A stretch of 64,000 bases of DNA from Halomonas sp. TA22 (GTDB lineage: Bacteria > Pseudomonadota > Gammaproteobacteria > Pseudomonadales > Halomonadaceae), in NCBI RefSeq assembly GCF_013009075.1, contig NZ_CP053108.1, positions 1,364,001-1,428,000 of the forward strand. Direction: 5' to 3'. Position 1 is the first letter of the stretch. Every line of letters starts with the position of its first letter. Under the pieces are notes generated by a model, which saw only the letters and a list, made by a program, of their open reading frames with translations, did not search any database and was not told the DNA's origin. The translations under genes and the position numbers were made by a program. Shown piece by piece: positions 24,389 to 34,689 of this stretch.

Positions 24389-25888
24389 TCACTCGAGGTT
24401 GTCGAGGCCGCGTTCGGCCATGGCCACGGCACGAAACAGCGCCCGTCCCTTGTTGAGTGTCTCCTGCCACTCAAGCTCCGGCACAGAGTCAGCGACGATG
24501 CCGGCACCGGCCTGAACATGCAGTTCGCCATTCTTGATCACTGCGGTGCGGATGGCGATGGCGGTATCCATGTTGCCGTGCCAGGAGAGATAGCCCACGG
24601 CACCGGAATAGATGCCCCGCTTGACCGGCTCGAGTTCGTCGATGATCTCCATGGCGCGGATCTTAGGGGCGCCAGAGAGCGTACCGGCAGGAAAGGTGGC
24701 ACGCAGCACGTCCATCGCCTTGAGCCCCGGTTTCAACCGCCCGGTGACGTTGGAGACGATGTGCATGACGTGGGAGTAGCGCTCGACCACCATCTGGTCG
24801 GTCACCTTGACCGAGCCGGTCTCGCAGATGCGCCCAACGTCGTTGCGGCCCAGGTCGATCAGCATGAGGTGTTCGGCGACCTCCTTGGGGTCGGCCAGTA
24901 GATCGGCTTCCAACGCCCGATCCTCCTCCTCGTTGTGGCCACGCACCCGGGTACCGGCGATCGGACGCACCGTGACCTCGCCCTCCTCGAGCCGCGTGAG
25001 GATCTCCGGCGATGAACCGACCACATGATGATCGTCGAGATTGAAGAAGAACATGTAGGGAGAGGGATTGAGGCTGCGCAGCGCACGGTAGAGGTCGAGC
25101 GGTGGCGCCTGGTAGGGGATGGACATGCGCTGCGAGGGCACGCACTGCATCACGTCCCCGGAAAGCACGTACTCCTTGATCTTCTCCACCGCCGCCTTGA
25201 AGCCCTGCTCGGTGAAACCGGAAGTGAAGTGCCCCTCCTCCACCGCACTACGTCCGGTCCCCGGGCTTACGGTATTGACCGTGGCACTACGCAGCTGCAG
25301 CTCGAGCCGCTCTAGGCGCGCTCGCGCGCGCTCGTAAGCCTCCTCTTCATGTGGCTCGGCATGGGTCCACAGCGTCAACCTGCCGGAAAGGTTGTCGAAC
25401 ACCACCAGGTCGTCGCACAGCATCAGCAGGATATCCGGCACATCCAGAGGATCGGGCTTGGCCGCCACATCGGGAGTGCACAGACGCGGCTCGACATAGC
25501 GAATGGTGTCGTAACCGAAATAGCCGACCAGGCCACCGTCGAAGCGAGGTTGATCGTCGAGACGCGGCACCTTGAAGCGCTCCTGAAAGCGCTCGATCCA
25601 AGTCAGCGGATCCTCGGCCTCGGCGATGCCGATCTGCTCGCCATCGACGATATGGCGAATCTCGAAGCCGCGCACTTCGATGCGCTCGCGGCACGGCAGG
25701 CCGATGATCGAGTAGCGGCCCCACTTCTCGCCGCCCTGCACGGACTCGAGCAGAAAGGTCCAAGGCTGGTTGGCCAGCTTGAGATAGGTGGAGAGCGGAG
25801 TGTCGAGGTCGGCCAGCACCTCGCGGGTCACGGGTATACGGTTGTAGCCGGCACGCGCCAGCTCCAAGAAGCGCTCGGAAGTCATCAT
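24389..25888 (-). CDS. trpE: Anthranilate synthase component I
   Basis: 499 residues. Converts chorismate to anthranilate with TrpG. The feedback-inhibition motif LLES ([18 protein letters not shown], near residue 45) points to control by tryptophan, and the chorismate-binding core shows [40 protein letters not shown] and [10 protein letters not shown]. Two adjacent ATGs are possible; GAGGAA lies 8-11 bases upstream. A short Trp-rich leader ORF precedes it. Confidence 0.97.
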   Translation of the reverse strand: MMTSERFLELARAGYNRIPVTREVLADLDTPLSTYLKLANQPWTFLLESVQGGEKWGRYSIIGLPCRERIEVRGFEIRHIVDGEQIGIAEAEDPLTWIERFQERFKVPRLDDQPRFDGGLVGYFGYDTIRYVEPRLCTPDVAAKPDPLDVPDILLMLCDDLVVFDNLSGRLTLWTHAEPHEEEAYERARARLERLELQLRSATVNTVSPGTGRSAVEEGHFTSGFTEQGFKAAVEKIKEYVLSGDVMQCVPSQRMSIPYQAPPLDLYRALRSLNPSPYMFFFNLDDHHVVGSSPEILTRLEEGEVTVRPIAGTRVRGHNEEEDRALEADLLADPKEVAEHLMLIDLGRNDVGRICETGSVKVTDQMVVERYSHVMHIVSNVTGRLKPGLKAMDVLRATFPAGTLSGAPKIRAMEIIDELEPVKRGIYSGAVGYLSWHGNMDTAIAIRTAVIKNGELHVQAGAGIVADSVPELEWQETLNKGRALFRAVAMAERGLDNLE

Positions 25889-25960
25889 GCCGCGCAGTTC
25901 CTCACAGTGGAATCGTCGATCTCTCGCCTCATCACGAGGCAGCTCAAGTCACAGGGGAGA

Positions 25961-26053
25961 TCACCATCGCCAGCGCTTGACGTCGCGCATCAGCGCGACG
26001 GCGCTCGATACGGTCACCTGAAAGGGCAAGAGACGACAGAGGGTCAGCGTCAT
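25961..26053 (-). CDS. trpL: Candidate trp leader peptide
   Basis: 30-codon ORF about 72 bases before trpE, ending ...MRDVKRWRW-stop, with two Trp codons one codon apart right before the stop. Starts at ATG 26053 (GTCGGA upstream, weak) or internal GTG/ATG. The codons just before the Trp pair sit in a perfect 8-bp hairpin (CGTCGCGC/GCGCGACG) and a second stem GCCTC/GAGGC follows the stop, as expected if ribosome stalling at Trp changes the fold. No clear T-run terminator, so the mechanism could be translational. Confidence 0.55.
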   Translation of the reverse strand: MTLTLCRLLPFQVTVSSAVALMRDVKRWRW

Positions 26054-26085
26054 TCCGACAGTCCGTAGCAGAGAGTTCAGGATGC

Positions 26086-26106
26086 GTTATAACCAACTTT
26101 TATAAC
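26086..26106 (-). promoter_or_regulatory. Inverted repeat in trpE promoter region
   Basis: GTTATAA-CCAACTT-TTATAAC, a perfect 7-bp inverted repeat, in the AT-rich stretch upstream of the leader ORF where the promoter should lie. Possible operator; not like the E. coli TrpR site. Confidence 0.35.
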
Positions 26107-26152
26107 AAAAGCTTATGCTAAAAACGCCAAGCATAACGCAAGCCTTGTCACC

Positions 26153-26845
26153 CTAAACGAGTTCGGCAAGCGATTCAACCATGGCATCGGGGCACGCGTC
26201 GCTGACCGGCTCGCCGTGATTGTAGCCGTAAGGAACGGCCAGCGTGCGAAACCCGGCACGCTTGCCCGCTGTGATGTCGTGGCGCGAATCACCCACCATC
26301 AGGCAGCGCCGGGGAGCCATGCCAAAATGGCTGGCCACATGCAGCAGCGGTGCAGGATCGGGTTTCTTGAACGACAGCGAGTCGCCCCCCAGGCACAGGG
26401 TAAAATAATGTGCGATGGCGAAGCTCTCGAGAATCGGGGCGATGAAGGTATGGGGCTTGTTGGTCACAAGCGCCATGGGGAGCCCACGTTTGGCAAGCGC
26501 CTCGAGCGCATCGCGCACCCCGGGATAGAGACGCGTTCTAGTGCTGGGGGCCTGCCCATAGTGGAACAGAAACCCTTGATGCGCCTGCTCCAAGACATCC
26601 TTGCCCAAGTCACTGGCAACCAGGTCGTCACTATCGGAGCGCCGAAAGGCATCGGACAGCGCACGCTCGATGAGCACCCGCGAGCCGTTGCCGACCCAGT
26701 CACGTACCTTGCGCTCGCCGGCGGGGAGCAGCCCCTGCGCCAGCAACACGGCATCCACCGCGGCCGCCAGGTCAGGCACCGAATCGACCAGGGTGCCATC
26801 AAGATCGAAGGTCACCAGGTCGATATCGTGCAGCACGCTATGCAT
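26153..26845 (-). CDS. gph: Phosphoglycolate phosphatase
   Basis: 230-residue HAD hydrolase that removes phosphate from 2-phosphoglycolate. HAD motifs: DLVTFDLDGTLVDS (nucleophile Asp), LVTNKPHT, KKPDPAPLL (Lys) and MVGDSRHDITAGKRAG. The start at 26845 is chosen because AAGGAG lies 8 bases upstream. In many relatives rpe-gph-trpE is one operon; here ndh and a GIY-YIG gene lie between rpe and gph. Confidence 0.93.
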   Translation of the reverse strand: MHSVLHDIDLVTFDLDGTLVDSVPDLAAAVDAVLLAQGLLPAGERKVRDWVGNGSRVLIERALSDAFRRSDSDDLVASDLGKDVLEQAHQGFLFHYGQAPSTRTRLYPGVRDALEALAKRGLPMALVTNKPHTFIAPILESFAIAHYFTLCLGGDSLSFKKPDPAPLLHVASHFGMAPRRCLMVGDSRHDITAGKRAGFRTLAVPYGYNHGEPVSDACPDAMVESLAELV

Positions 26846-27081
26846 CGGGAAAGCTCCTTGTATTGGTTGGCGACGGCCGCGTGAGGCGGTCAACTTATCC
26901 GCAATGCGCTAGGCAAGCTGATTTGCCCATAGGCATCAAAGCACAACACGCCTATGCTGGGAGCGCTGTCGCCGTCTACCGGCATGGCCTTCGGCGACTT
27001 GGACGCCGGACCGGCCTGCCGTCCCTGGCGATTCATTTTTTCACTAACCATTATCGTTTCTTGCTTTATCAGGAGGCATTA

Positions 27082-28380
27082 ATGAACTTGCCACGCATCG
27101 TGGTAGTCGGCGGTGGCGCGGGCGGACTCGAGCTGGTCACTCGGCTCGGTCGCAAACTCGGCAAGCGCAAACGTGCCGAAATCGTGCTCGTCGATCGCAA
27201 CCCGACCCATATCTGGAAGCCTCTGCTGCATGAAGTCGCCACTGGCGTGCTCGATTCGGGCCTCGACGAGGTCTCCTACCAGGGTCACTCCAAGGTCAAC
27301 TGCTACCAGTTCCAACGTGGGACCCTGAGCGATATCGATCGCCAGGAGCGACGCCTGACGCTGGCGCCGATCATCGATGACGACGAGAGCGTGATCCTGC
27401 CCTCGCGTACCCTCGAGTACGACTACCTGATACTCGCGCTGGGCAGCGTCTCCAATGACTTCGGCACACCGGGTGTGGCCGAGCATTGCCATTTCCTGGA
27501 CAGCCCCCAGCAGGCCGAGGCGTTTCGCCACGACATGCTCAACACCTTCCTGCGCTACAGCGATCCGGCACGTCGCATCCATCCTAAGCTTGCGGTGGGG
27601 ATCGTTGGCGCCGGCGCCACCGGAGTGGAGCTGGCCGCCGAACTCTACGACGCCTCTAAGATTCTACACAGCTACGGCTTCACCGCCATGGATAGCGGCC
27701 AGCTAGACGTCCACCTGATCGAGGCCGCTCCCAACATTCTGCCCGCCCTGCCCGATCGCATCACCAAGGCGGTACATCGCGAACTGGAGAAGCTCGGCGT
27801 ACATATTCATGTCGATACTCGCGTCACCCAGGCCGACGAGCAGGGCATTCTCACCGCCGACGGCACCCGTATCGAAACCGACCTCAATGTCTGGGCAGCT
27901 GGCATCAAGGCGCCGGAATTTCTTTCCGAACTTGGCCTCTCCACCCAGAAGAATCATCAGATCAAGGTTCACGATACGCTTCAGAGCGTAGACGACGAGC
28001 GCATCTTCGCCTTCGGCGACTGTGCCAGCTGCCCGCAAGAGGATGGCAAGGCCGTGCCGCCCCGCGCCCAGGCGGCACACCAGCAGGTCTCGGTGCTCTA
28101 CCGCAACCTGGTCGCGATGCTCAACGACAGGCCGCTCAAGCCATTCGCATTCCGTGATCGCGGCTCATTGATCTCGCTGGCACACTTCGATGCCGTGGGC
28201 AGCTTGATGCGCGGAGCCTCGGCACGCAGCCTGTTTCTCGAAGGGCGCATTGCCAAGATCTTCTACGCCTCCCTCTACCGCATGCATCAGTTCGCCATCC
28301 ACGGGGCGCTCAAGACCGGCATGACCATCCTGGTGGATGGCATCAATCGCTTTCTGAAGCCGAAGATGAAGTTGCACTGA
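27082..28380 (+). CDS. ndh: Type II NADH dehydrogenase
   Basis: 432-residue non-proton-pumping NADH:quinone oxidoreductase, peripheral on the inner membrane. FAD-binding GGGAGGLEL at about 9-17, NAD-binding VGAGATGVELAAEL near 175, and the second FAD motif RIFAFGDCASCP. The C terminus is amphipathic/basic (LKTGMTILVDGINRFLKPKMK) for membrane attachment. Strong AGGAGG before ATG 27082. Ends flush with the convergent GIY-YIG gene (no gap). Confidence 0.95.
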   Translation: MNLPRIVVVGGGAGGLELVTRLGRKLGKRKRAEIVLVDRNPTHIWKPLLHEVATGVLDSGLDEVSYQGHSKVNCYQFQRGTLSDIDRQERRLTLAPIIDDDESVILPSRTLEYDYLILALGSVSNDFGTPGVAEHCHFLDSPQQAEAFRHDMLNTFLRYSDPARRIHPKLAVGIVGAGATGVELAAELYDASKILHSYGFTAMDSGQLDVHLIEAAPNILPALPDRITKAVHRELEKLGVHIHVDTRVTQADEQGILTADGTRIETDLNVWAAGIKAPEFLSELGLSTQKNHQIKVHDTLQSVDDERIFAFGDCASCPQEDGKAVPPRAQAAHQQVSVLYRNLVAMLNDRPLKPFAFRDRGSLISLAHFDAVGSLMRGASARSLFLEGRIAKIFYASLYRMHQFAIHGALKTGMTILVDGINRFLKPKMKLH

Positions 28381-28680
28381 TCAGCTCAGCGCTTCGCGTC
28401 TGGCGGCGAGCCAGGCGCGCTTGCGCTCCGCCGTCAGCCGCTTGATCGCGGCTTCCAGGCGCAGCGCCTCCCCCCGAGAGCCAACACTTTCTTCATGCAC
28501 CAGGCGCAGCGGCCCCTTGCCACGTAGCGCCCGGGCGCCGCGCCGGCCGTGGCAATGCTCCTCGAAGCGCCGCGCCACATCGGTACTGATGCCGGTGTAG
28601 AGGGCGCCTGCCGCCGTCTCCACCAGATAGAGATGCCAGGTGGGCAAGCTGCCCCGGTCGCTGGCCGTGCCGTCAGACAC
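28381..28680 (-). CDS. GIY-YIG nuclease superfamily protein (YhbQ type)
   Basis: 99 residues. GIY-YIG core: [28 protein letters not shown] with the Tyr-Gly pattern and catalytic Arg in ARRFEEH, then [17 protein letters not shown] with the Glu. Small standalone members of the UPF0213/YhbQ group; a DNA repair role has been suggested but no substrate is set. Overlaps the 3' end of rpe by 8 bases and directly abuts ndh. Confidence 0.9.
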   Translation of the reverse strand: MSDGTASDRGSLPTWHLYLVETAAGALYTGISTDVARRFEEHCHGRRGARALRGKGPLRLVHEESVGSRGEALRLEAAIKRLTAERKRAWLAARREALS

Positions 28681-29380
28681 GCTCGAGTTTACGCCGCAGC
28701 GCCTGGATCACGCTGTCGTAGCCGTGCGGGTCGTCTGCACTGCGGGCCTTGAAGATCGCCGAGCCGGCCACGAAGGTATCGGCGCCGGCCCGAGCGATCT
28801 CGGCGATGTTCTCGACCTTGACGCCACCATCGATCTCCAGGCGGATCGGTAACCCGGACGCATCGATGCGCGCCCGCGCCTCGCGCAGCTTGTCCAGCGT
28901 GGCCGGGATGAACGACTGACCACCAAACCCGGGATTGACGCTCATCAGCAGGATCATGTCGACCTTGTCCATGACATAGTCGAGGTAGGAGAGCGGCGTG
29001 GCCGGGTTGAACACCAGCCCGGCCTTGCAGCCGCCATCGCGGATCAACTGCAGCGAGCGGTCGACATGCTCCGAGGCTTCGGGATGAAAGGTGATGTAGT
29101 CGGCCCCCGCCTCAAGGAAATCGCCGATCAGCCGATCGACCGGCTTGACCATCAGGTGCACGTCGATGGGAGCGGTCACGCCATGCTTGCGCAGTGCCTC
29201 GCAGATCATCGGACCGATGGTCAGGTTGGGCACGTAGTGATTGTCCATGACATCGAAGTGTACGATATCGGCCCCCGAGGCCAGCACATTGTCGACCTCC
29301 TCTCCCAGCCGCGCGAAGTCGGCGGAGAGAATCGAGGGGGCTATCGTGAAATCATGCTTGAAGTCGCCGGGGGTGGCCAT
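28673..29380 (-). CDS. rpe: Ribulose-phosphate 3-epimerase
   Basis: 235 residues; interconverts ribulose-5-P and xylulose-5-P in the pentose phosphate pathway. TIM-barrel signature: [53 protein letters not shown] and [13 protein letters not shown], with the two metal-binding histidines and catalytic aspartates in place. Confidence 0.96.
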   Translation of the reverse strand: MATPGDFKHDFTIAPSILSADFARLGEEVDNVLASGADIVHFDVMDNHYVPNLTIGPMICEALRKHGVTAPIDVHLMVKPVDRLIGDFLEAGADYITFHPEASEHVDRSLQLIRDGGCKAGLVFNPATPLSYLDYVMDKVDMILLMSVNPGFGGQSFIPATLDKLREARARIDASGLPIRLEIDGGVKVENIAEIARAGADTFVAGSAIFKARSADDPHGYDSVIQALRRKLERV

Positions 29381-29468
29381 GGCGGCACTTTCCTCTAATG
29401 GGTACGCGAACGCAACGTTGGGTAGTCTAGGGCAGCTAGTCTAACAAAAACCGCCGGATGGATTCGCC

Positions 29469-30656
29469 ATGCCCGTGCTGATTATTGCCGTTGCCGAGCT
29501 GTTCGGCACCGCCCTGTGGTTCACGCCCAACGCCGTCATTGCCGATCTCCAGGCCCTCTGGTCGCTTAGTACCGCCGAGCTGGGGTGGCTGACGGGTGCG
29601 GTGCAGGGAGGATTTCTGCTGGGCACCCTGGCGATCGGGCTGAGTGGGCTGGCCGATCGCCTCGATGCCAGCCGGCTGTTTGCCGCCTGCTGTCTGCTGG
29701 GCGCCCTGTCGAATGCCCTGCTGCCCTGGGCAGGGGGATTGTGGGGAGCCGTTTCACTGCGTATCGTCACCGGCATCTGTCTAGCCGGCATCTACCCGGT
29801 AGGGATGAAGCTGATGGTGGGCTGGACCCCCGGACGCAGCGGGCTTGGCCTGGCCTGGCTGGTCGGCATGCTGGTGCTGGGCACCGCTCTACCCCATGGC
29901 CTTCGCGCCCTTGGCGAAGCGGGAGTGGGGCTATCATGGCGAGGCGGCATCTGGGGGACGACGATGCTGGCCATCATCGCAGGGGCGATGGTGTGGCGGC
30001 TGGGCGAGGCCGCCGAGGTGCGTCATGCCAAGTCGCGGCTCGAAGCGGGTAGTGCGCTCGCACCGCGCTTGGCCGGCGTGCAAGCCTTTCGCATCGCCGG
30101 CTTTCGTCGTGCCGCCAGCGCCTACTTCGGGCACATGTGGGAGCTCTATACGCTCTGGGTGCTACTGCCGCTGATGGTCATGACCGCTCTGCCCGACATG
30201 ACGCTTGGCCAGCTTGCTCTCATCTCCTTCCTATTGATCGCCATTGGTGGCCCCGCCTGCTGGCTAGGCGGTTTATTGAGCCGCAGCCTCGGCAGTCGCC
30301 GCGTCGCCCAGGCAGGCCTGGCGGGGTCGGCCGCCTGCTGTGCACTCTACCCACTGCTGCCTGCCCTGCCCGTCACGGCACTGCTTGCGTTTCTCGCGCT
30401 GTGGAGCGCGCTGGCGGTGATCGACTCGCCGCAATTCTCTGCACTTTCCGCGGTGGCCTGTCCGGCGCACAGCGTCGGCAGCGCCCTGACGCTGCAGAAT
30501 GCCATCGGCTTTGGCGTGTCGATGCTGTCGCTCATCCTCCTTATCCCACTCTGGAATGCGCTTGGCCCCGCACTAGCCTGGCTACTGCTACCCGGCCCAC
30601 TATTCGGGCTCTACTCCCTGCATGCTCGTTCATCTCAAGTGCGCTCGCCCACATGA
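29469..30656 (+). CDS. MFS transporter
   Basis: 395-residue major facilitator protein with about 12 hydrophobic segments. Loop 2-3 reads GLSGLADRLDASR, a variant of the MFS motif A, and IVTGICLAGIYPVGMKLMVGW is the motif seen in sugar/drug transporters. No substrate can be named. Divergent from rpe. Confidence 0.85.
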   Translation: MPVLIIAVAELFGTALWFTPNAVIADLQALWSLSTAELGWLTGAVQGGFLLGTLAIGLSGLADRLDASRLFAACCLLGALSNALLPWAGGLWGAVSLRIVTGICLAGIYPVGMKLMVGWTPGRSGLGLAWLVGMLVLGTALPHGLRALGEAGVGLSWRGGIWGTTMLAIIAGAMVWRLGEAAEVRHAKSRLEAGSALAPRLAGVQAFRIAGFRRAASAYFGHMWELYTLWVLLPLMVMTALPDMTLGQLALISFLLIAIGGPACWLGGLLSRSLGSRRVAQAGLAGSAACCALYPLLPALPVTALLAFLALWSALAVIDSPQFSALSAVACPAHSVGSALTLQNAIGFGVSMLSLILLIPLWNALGPALAWLLLPGPLFGLYSLHARSSQVRSPT

Positions 30657-30787
30657 AGGCGCTAACCATTGCGATAAGGCATGTCTATCGCTTCATATAT
30701 TAAAAATGAATAACAACGGGGATTGTCATTCCTTAAACACTGGTTTAGCCTGACGTCATCATGTCTCCCTACGATGGAGTTAACCGA

Positions 30788-31810
30788 ATGCTTCATAATT
30801 CCCTGTTTCGTCGCAGCGCACTGGGAGTCTCGCTGGCGGTCGCGCTGAGTGCCGGACTCGCAACTCCGGCGCTCTCCGCCGAGCGCGAGATTCTCAACTC
30901 CTCCTACGACATTGCACGCGAGCTGTTCGCCGCCATCAACCCGGAATTCATCGCCTGGTGGCAGCAGGAGCACGGCGAGGAAGTTTCCGTCAGCCAGTCT
31001 CACGGTGGCTCATCGGCCCAGGCCCGTGCCATCCTTCAGGGCCTGCGTGCCGATGTGGTGACCTATAATCAGGTTACCGACGTGCAGGCGCTGGCCGATG
31101 GGGGGCTGGTTCCCGAGGATTGGCAGCAGCAGTACGACAACAATGCCTCGCCCTACTACTCCACCACCGCCTTCCTGGTGCGCAAGGACAACCCCAAGGG
31201 CATCAAGAGCTGGGACGACCTGGCGCGCGAGGATGTGCGCATGGTCTTCCCCAACCCCAAGACTTCCGGCAACGGCCGTTATACCTACCTGGCAGCCTGG
31301 GGCTTCGCCGATAATGAGTTCGATGGCGACGAGGAACAGATCCACGACTTCATGCGCACCTTCCTGCGCAACGTGGCGGTGTTCGACACCGGTGGCCGCG
31401 GCGCCACCACCAGCTTCATCGAGCGCGGCATTGGCGACGTGCTGATCAGCTTCGAGTCCGAGGTCAACAACATCCGCCAGGAGTATGGCAGCGACGACTA
31501 CGAGGTCATCGTGCCGCCAGTGAGCATCCTCGCCGAATTCCCGGTGGCGGTGGTCGAGCCCAACGCCGAACGCAACGGCAATCTCGATCTGGCTCAGGCC
31601 TACATCGAGTATCTCTACAGCGAGAGCGCCCAGCGCCAGCTCGCCGGGTTCAACTATCGCGTGCACCACGAAGCGGTGGTGGAAGAGTTCGCCGATCAGT
31701 TCCCCGAAACCGAGCTGCTGCGCGTCGAGGACGTCTTCGGCAGTTGGGAGAGCGTGATGGACGATCACTTCTCAGGCGGCGGCATTTTGGATCAACTGCA
31801 ACGTCGATGA
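30788..31810 (+). CDS. sbp: Sulfate ABC transporter periplasmic binding protein
   Basis: 340 residues. N-terminal signal peptide ([22 protein letters not shown]). Sbp/CysP family: [65 protein letters not shown] and [11 protein letters not shown]. Start at 30788 has GGAG 9 bases upstream; the earlier ATG (30761) lacks one. Its stop overlaps cysT (ATGA), making an sbp-cysT-cysW-cysA operon. Confidence 0.95.
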   Translation: MLHNSLFRRSALGVSLAVALSAGLATPALSAEREILNSSYDIARELFAAINPEFIAWWQQEHGEEVSVSQSHGGSSAQARAILQGLRADVVTYNQVTDVQALADGGLVPEDWQQQYDNNASPYYSTTAFLVRKDNPKGIKSWDDLAREDVRMVFPNPKTSGNGRYTYLAAWGFADNEFDGDEEQIHDFMRTFLRNVAVFDTGGRGATTSFIERGIGDVLISFESEVNNIRQEYGSDDYEVIVPPVSILAEFPVAVVEPNAERNGNLDLAQAYIEYLYSESAQRQLAGFNYRVHHEAVVEEFADQFPETELLRVEDVFGSWESVMDDHFSGGGILDQLQRR

Positions 31811-32664
31811 TCTCGCTCGCCTCCGTGACCGGCAGCACCCCCAAGCGGGTGCTGCCTGGCTTTGGTCTCTCACTCGGCATCAGCCTGACCTTCATCTCGC
31901 TGGTGCTGCTGCTGCCGCTCACCGGCCTTTTCGGCCAGCTGGCCGGGCTGAGCCTGGCCGAGTATTGGGCGATCATTACCGATGGCCGAGTGGTCGCCAG
32001 CTATATGGTGACCATCGGTGCGGCGGCCGTGGCCGCCATCGTCAATGGCATCTTTGGCCTATTGCTGGCCTGGGTGCTGGTGCGTTACGAGTTCCCAGGC
32101 AAGCGCCTGCTCGACGCACTGATGGATCTGCCATTTGCGCTACCCACCGCCGTGGCCGGCATCACCCTGGCCACGCTCTACTCGAGCAACGGCTGGATGG
32201 GCCGACTGCTCGACCCGCTGGGCATTCAGGTCGCCTACACCTGGGTGGGCATCGCGCTTGCCATGGCGTTTACCAGCATCCCCTTCGTGGTGCGCACCGT
32301 GCAGCCGGTGCTCGAGGATCTCCCCGCGGAAGTCGACGAGGCGGCACTGACGCTCGGTGCCTCCGATGCCACCGCCTTTCGCCGGGTGATCCTGCCGCAC
32401 CTGTGGCCAGCGCTGGTCACCGGCACGGGGCTTGCCTTCGTGCGCTCGCTAGGAGAGTTCGGTGCGGTAATCTTCATTGCCGGCAACATGCCCTACGAGA
32501 CCGAGATCACCGCGCTGATGATCTTTGTCAGGCTGCAGGAGTACGACTATGCCGGCGCCTCGGCCATCGCCTCGGTGGTGCTGTTCGTCTCCCTTGCGCT
32601 GCTGCTGGCCATCAACCTGTGGCAGGGTCGATTCATCAGGCGCCTGCATGGAGGTAAAGGCTGA
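31807..32664 (+). CDS. cysT: Sulfate ABC transporter permease CysT
   Basis: 285 residues with six membrane segments. Inner-membrane subunit of the sulfate/thiosulfate importer. Has the permease EAA loop [28 protein letters not shown], and [23 protein letters not shown] is typical of CysT. Starts within the sbp stop (ATGA) and its stop overlaps cysW (TGATG). Confidence 0.95.
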   Translation: MISLASVTGSTPKRVLPGFGLSLGISLTFISLVLLLPLTGLFGQLAGLSLAEYWAIITDGRVVASYMVTIGAAAVAAIVNGIFGLLLAWVLVRYEFPGKRLLDALMDLPFALPTAVAGITLATLYSSNGWMGRLLDPLGIQVAYTWVGIALAMAFTSIPFVVRTVQPVLEDLPAEVDEAALTLGASDATAFRRVILPHLWPALVTGTGLAFVRSLGEFGAVIFIAGNMPYETEITALMIFVRLQEYDYAGASAIASVVLFVSLALLLAINLWQGRFIRRLHGGKG

Positions 32665-33485
32665 TGCAACGGATCGGTGACGCACCCGGCGTCCGCCGTG
32701 TGCTGGTGATAGCCGCCATGCTGTTGTCGGCGCTGTTTCTGCTGCTGCCGCTGGTGGCGATATTCAGTTACGCCTTCGCCCAGGGGGCGGGGGTATTCTG
32801 GGCCAACGTCAGCAATCACTACACCTTGGCAGCGATCGGACTGACCCTGTTCATCGCCGCCCTGACGATCCCGATCAACCTGGTTTTCGGCGTGATGCTG
32901 GCGTGGCTGGTGACCCGCTTCAGCTTTCCCGGCAGGCGTCTGCTGCAGACGCTGATCGATATTCCCTTCGCGGTCTCGCCGGTGGTGGCGGGGTTGATCT
33001 ATCTACTGCTCTACGGGCGCAATGGCTGGATCGGCGGCTGGCTCGATACCCAGGACATCCAGTTGATGTTCGCCTGGCCCGGTATTCTGATGGTGACCAT
33101 CTTCGTCACCTGCCCGTTCGTGGCGCGCGAGCTGATTCCACTGATGCAAGCTCAAGGCTCCCGCGACGAGGAGGCTGCAGTGACGCTCGGTGCCTCGGGC
33201 TGGACCGTGTTTCGTCGTGTGACCCTGCCGAACATTCGCTGGGCCCTGCTCTACGGTGTGATCCTGACCAATGCCCGGGCAGTGGGCGAGTTCGGTGCGG
33301 TGTCGGTGGTCTCGGGGGCCATTCGCGGACAGACCAATACGCTGCCGCTGCACCTGGAGCAGCTCTATCAGGACTACAATACCGTAGGCGCTTTTGCCAG
33401 TGCCGCCCTGCTGGCGCTGATCGCCCTGCTCACGCTGGCCGCCAAGGCCGGCCTGGAATGGCGCGCCGCGCGCCAGGAGGCTTGA
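32664..33485 (+). CDS. cysW: Sulfate ABC transporter permease CysW
   Basis: 273 residues, six membrane segments. EAA loop [31 protein letters not shown] and [26 protein letters not shown] identify CysW, partner of CysT. Overlaps cysT by one base; cysA begins 3 bases after its stop. Confidence 0.95.
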   Translation: MQRIGDAPGVRRVLVIAAMLLSALFLLLPLVAIFSYAFAQGAGVFWANVSNHYTLAAIGLTLFIAALTIPINLVFGVMLAWLVTRFSFPGRRLLQTLIDIPFAVSPVVAGLIYLLLYGRNGWIGGWLDTQDIQLMFAWPGILMVTIFVTCPFVARELIPLMQAQGSRDEEAAVTLGASGWTVFRRVTLPNIRWALLYGVILTNARAVGEFGAVSVVSGAIRGQTNTLPLHLEQLYQDYNTVGAFASAALLALIALLTLAAKAGLEWRAARQEA

Positions 33486-33487
33486 AC

Positions 33488-34585
33488 ATGAGCATCCGGT
33501 TACACAATATCGCCAAGACGTTCGGCCGCACCCAGGCGCTGGAGCCGCTGGATCTGGACATTCATGACGGCGAGCTGGTGGGGCTGCTGGGCCCCTCCGG
33601 CTCCGGCAAGACGACCCTGCTGCGCATCATTGCCGGGCTTGAGACCTCCGACCGTATCCCCTCCCCCGGGAGCATCCACTTCGGCAATCGCGACGTGACC
33701 AATGTCCACGTGCGCGACCGCCGTATCGGCTTCGTATTCCAGCACTATGCACTGTTCAGGCACATGAACGTGTTCGACAACGTCGCGTTCGGATTGACGG
33801 TCATGCCGCGCAAGCATCGCCCCAGCAGCGGCGAGATCCGCGCGCGGGTCAATCGGCTGCTGGAGATGGTCCAGCTCGAGCAGTTCGCCAAGCGCTATCC
33901 GGCGCAGCTCTCCGGAGGGCAGCAGCAGCGGGTATCGCTGGCCAGGGCTCTCGCCCTGCGGCCCGACGTGCTGCTGCTCGACGAGCCCTTCGGCGCGCTG
34001 GATGCCAAGGTGCGCCAAGACCTGCGCCGCTGGCTTCGCCATCTGCATGACGAACTCAACTTCACCAGCGTGTTCGTCACCCACGATCAGGAGGAGGCGC
34101 TCGAACTCTCCGATCGTGTAGTGGTGATGAGCAATGGCCGCATCGAGCAGATCGATACCCCGGAAAAACTTTACCGCGCGCCAGCCAACCGTTTCGTCTT
34201 CCAGTTCCTGGGCGACGTCAATCGCCTCGAAGGCAAGGTCAAGGCGGGGATACTGTCGTGCGGTGACGCCCAGCTCCAAGTAGATCTCGAGGATGGCGCT
34301 CAGGAGCTGTTGTTGCGCCCCCACGAGATCAAGCTCGACAACTCCCCAAGCCAACAAGCTCGGCTGCCGGTCACGGTGACCGCCATCTCGCCGGTGGGCG
34401 CTGAAGTGCGGGTGGAGGTAGAGGCCGACTGGCTGGCGGAACCCTGGCTCGTCACCGTGCGTCATGCCGATTTCGAGCAACTCGGTATCCACCGTGGCCA
34501 GCGCCTGTTCGCCATTCCACGCCACTGGCACCGCTTCGATGCAAATGGCCAGAAGCAGCCCAGCCTTGCCATGGCGATGTCATGA
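33488..34585 (+). CDS. cysA: Sulfate/thiosulfate import ATPase CysA
   Basis: 365 residues. Walker [10 protein letters not shown] (about 36-44), Q-loop [22 protein letters not shown], signature LSGGQQQR, Walker [12 protein letters not shown] and H-switch [11 protein letters not shown]-terminal TOBE-like domain ([12 protein letters not shown]) is regulatory in the family. Energises sulfate uptake through CysT-CysW. Last gene of the operon. Confidence 0.96.
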   Translation: MSIRLHNIAKTFGRTQALEPLDLDIHDGELVGLLGPSGSGKTTLLRIIAGLETSDRIPSPGSIHFGNRDVTNVHVRDRRIGFVFQHYALFRHMNVFDNVAFGLTVMPRKHRPSSGEIRARVNRLLEMVQLEQFAKRYPAQLSGGQQQRVSLARALALRPDVLLLDEPFGALDAKVRQDLRRWLRHLHDELNFTSVFVTHDQEEALELSDRVVVMSNGRIEQIDTPEKLYRAPANRFVFQFLGDVNRLEGKVKAGILSCGDAQLQVDLEDGAQELLLRPHEIKLDNSPSQQARLPVTVTAISPVGAEVRVEVEADWLAEPWLVTVRHADFEQLGIHRGQRLFAIPRHWHRFDANGQKQPSLAMAMS

Positions 34586-34689
34586 CACGGCCATAGGAGG
34601 GCGACCATCGCCTGGCCGCGCCAGTCGGCTTATACTCGCGGCAGCGCGACAGGCGCCCTCCTTAACCTACCTGATAAATGGAGAGTCAG

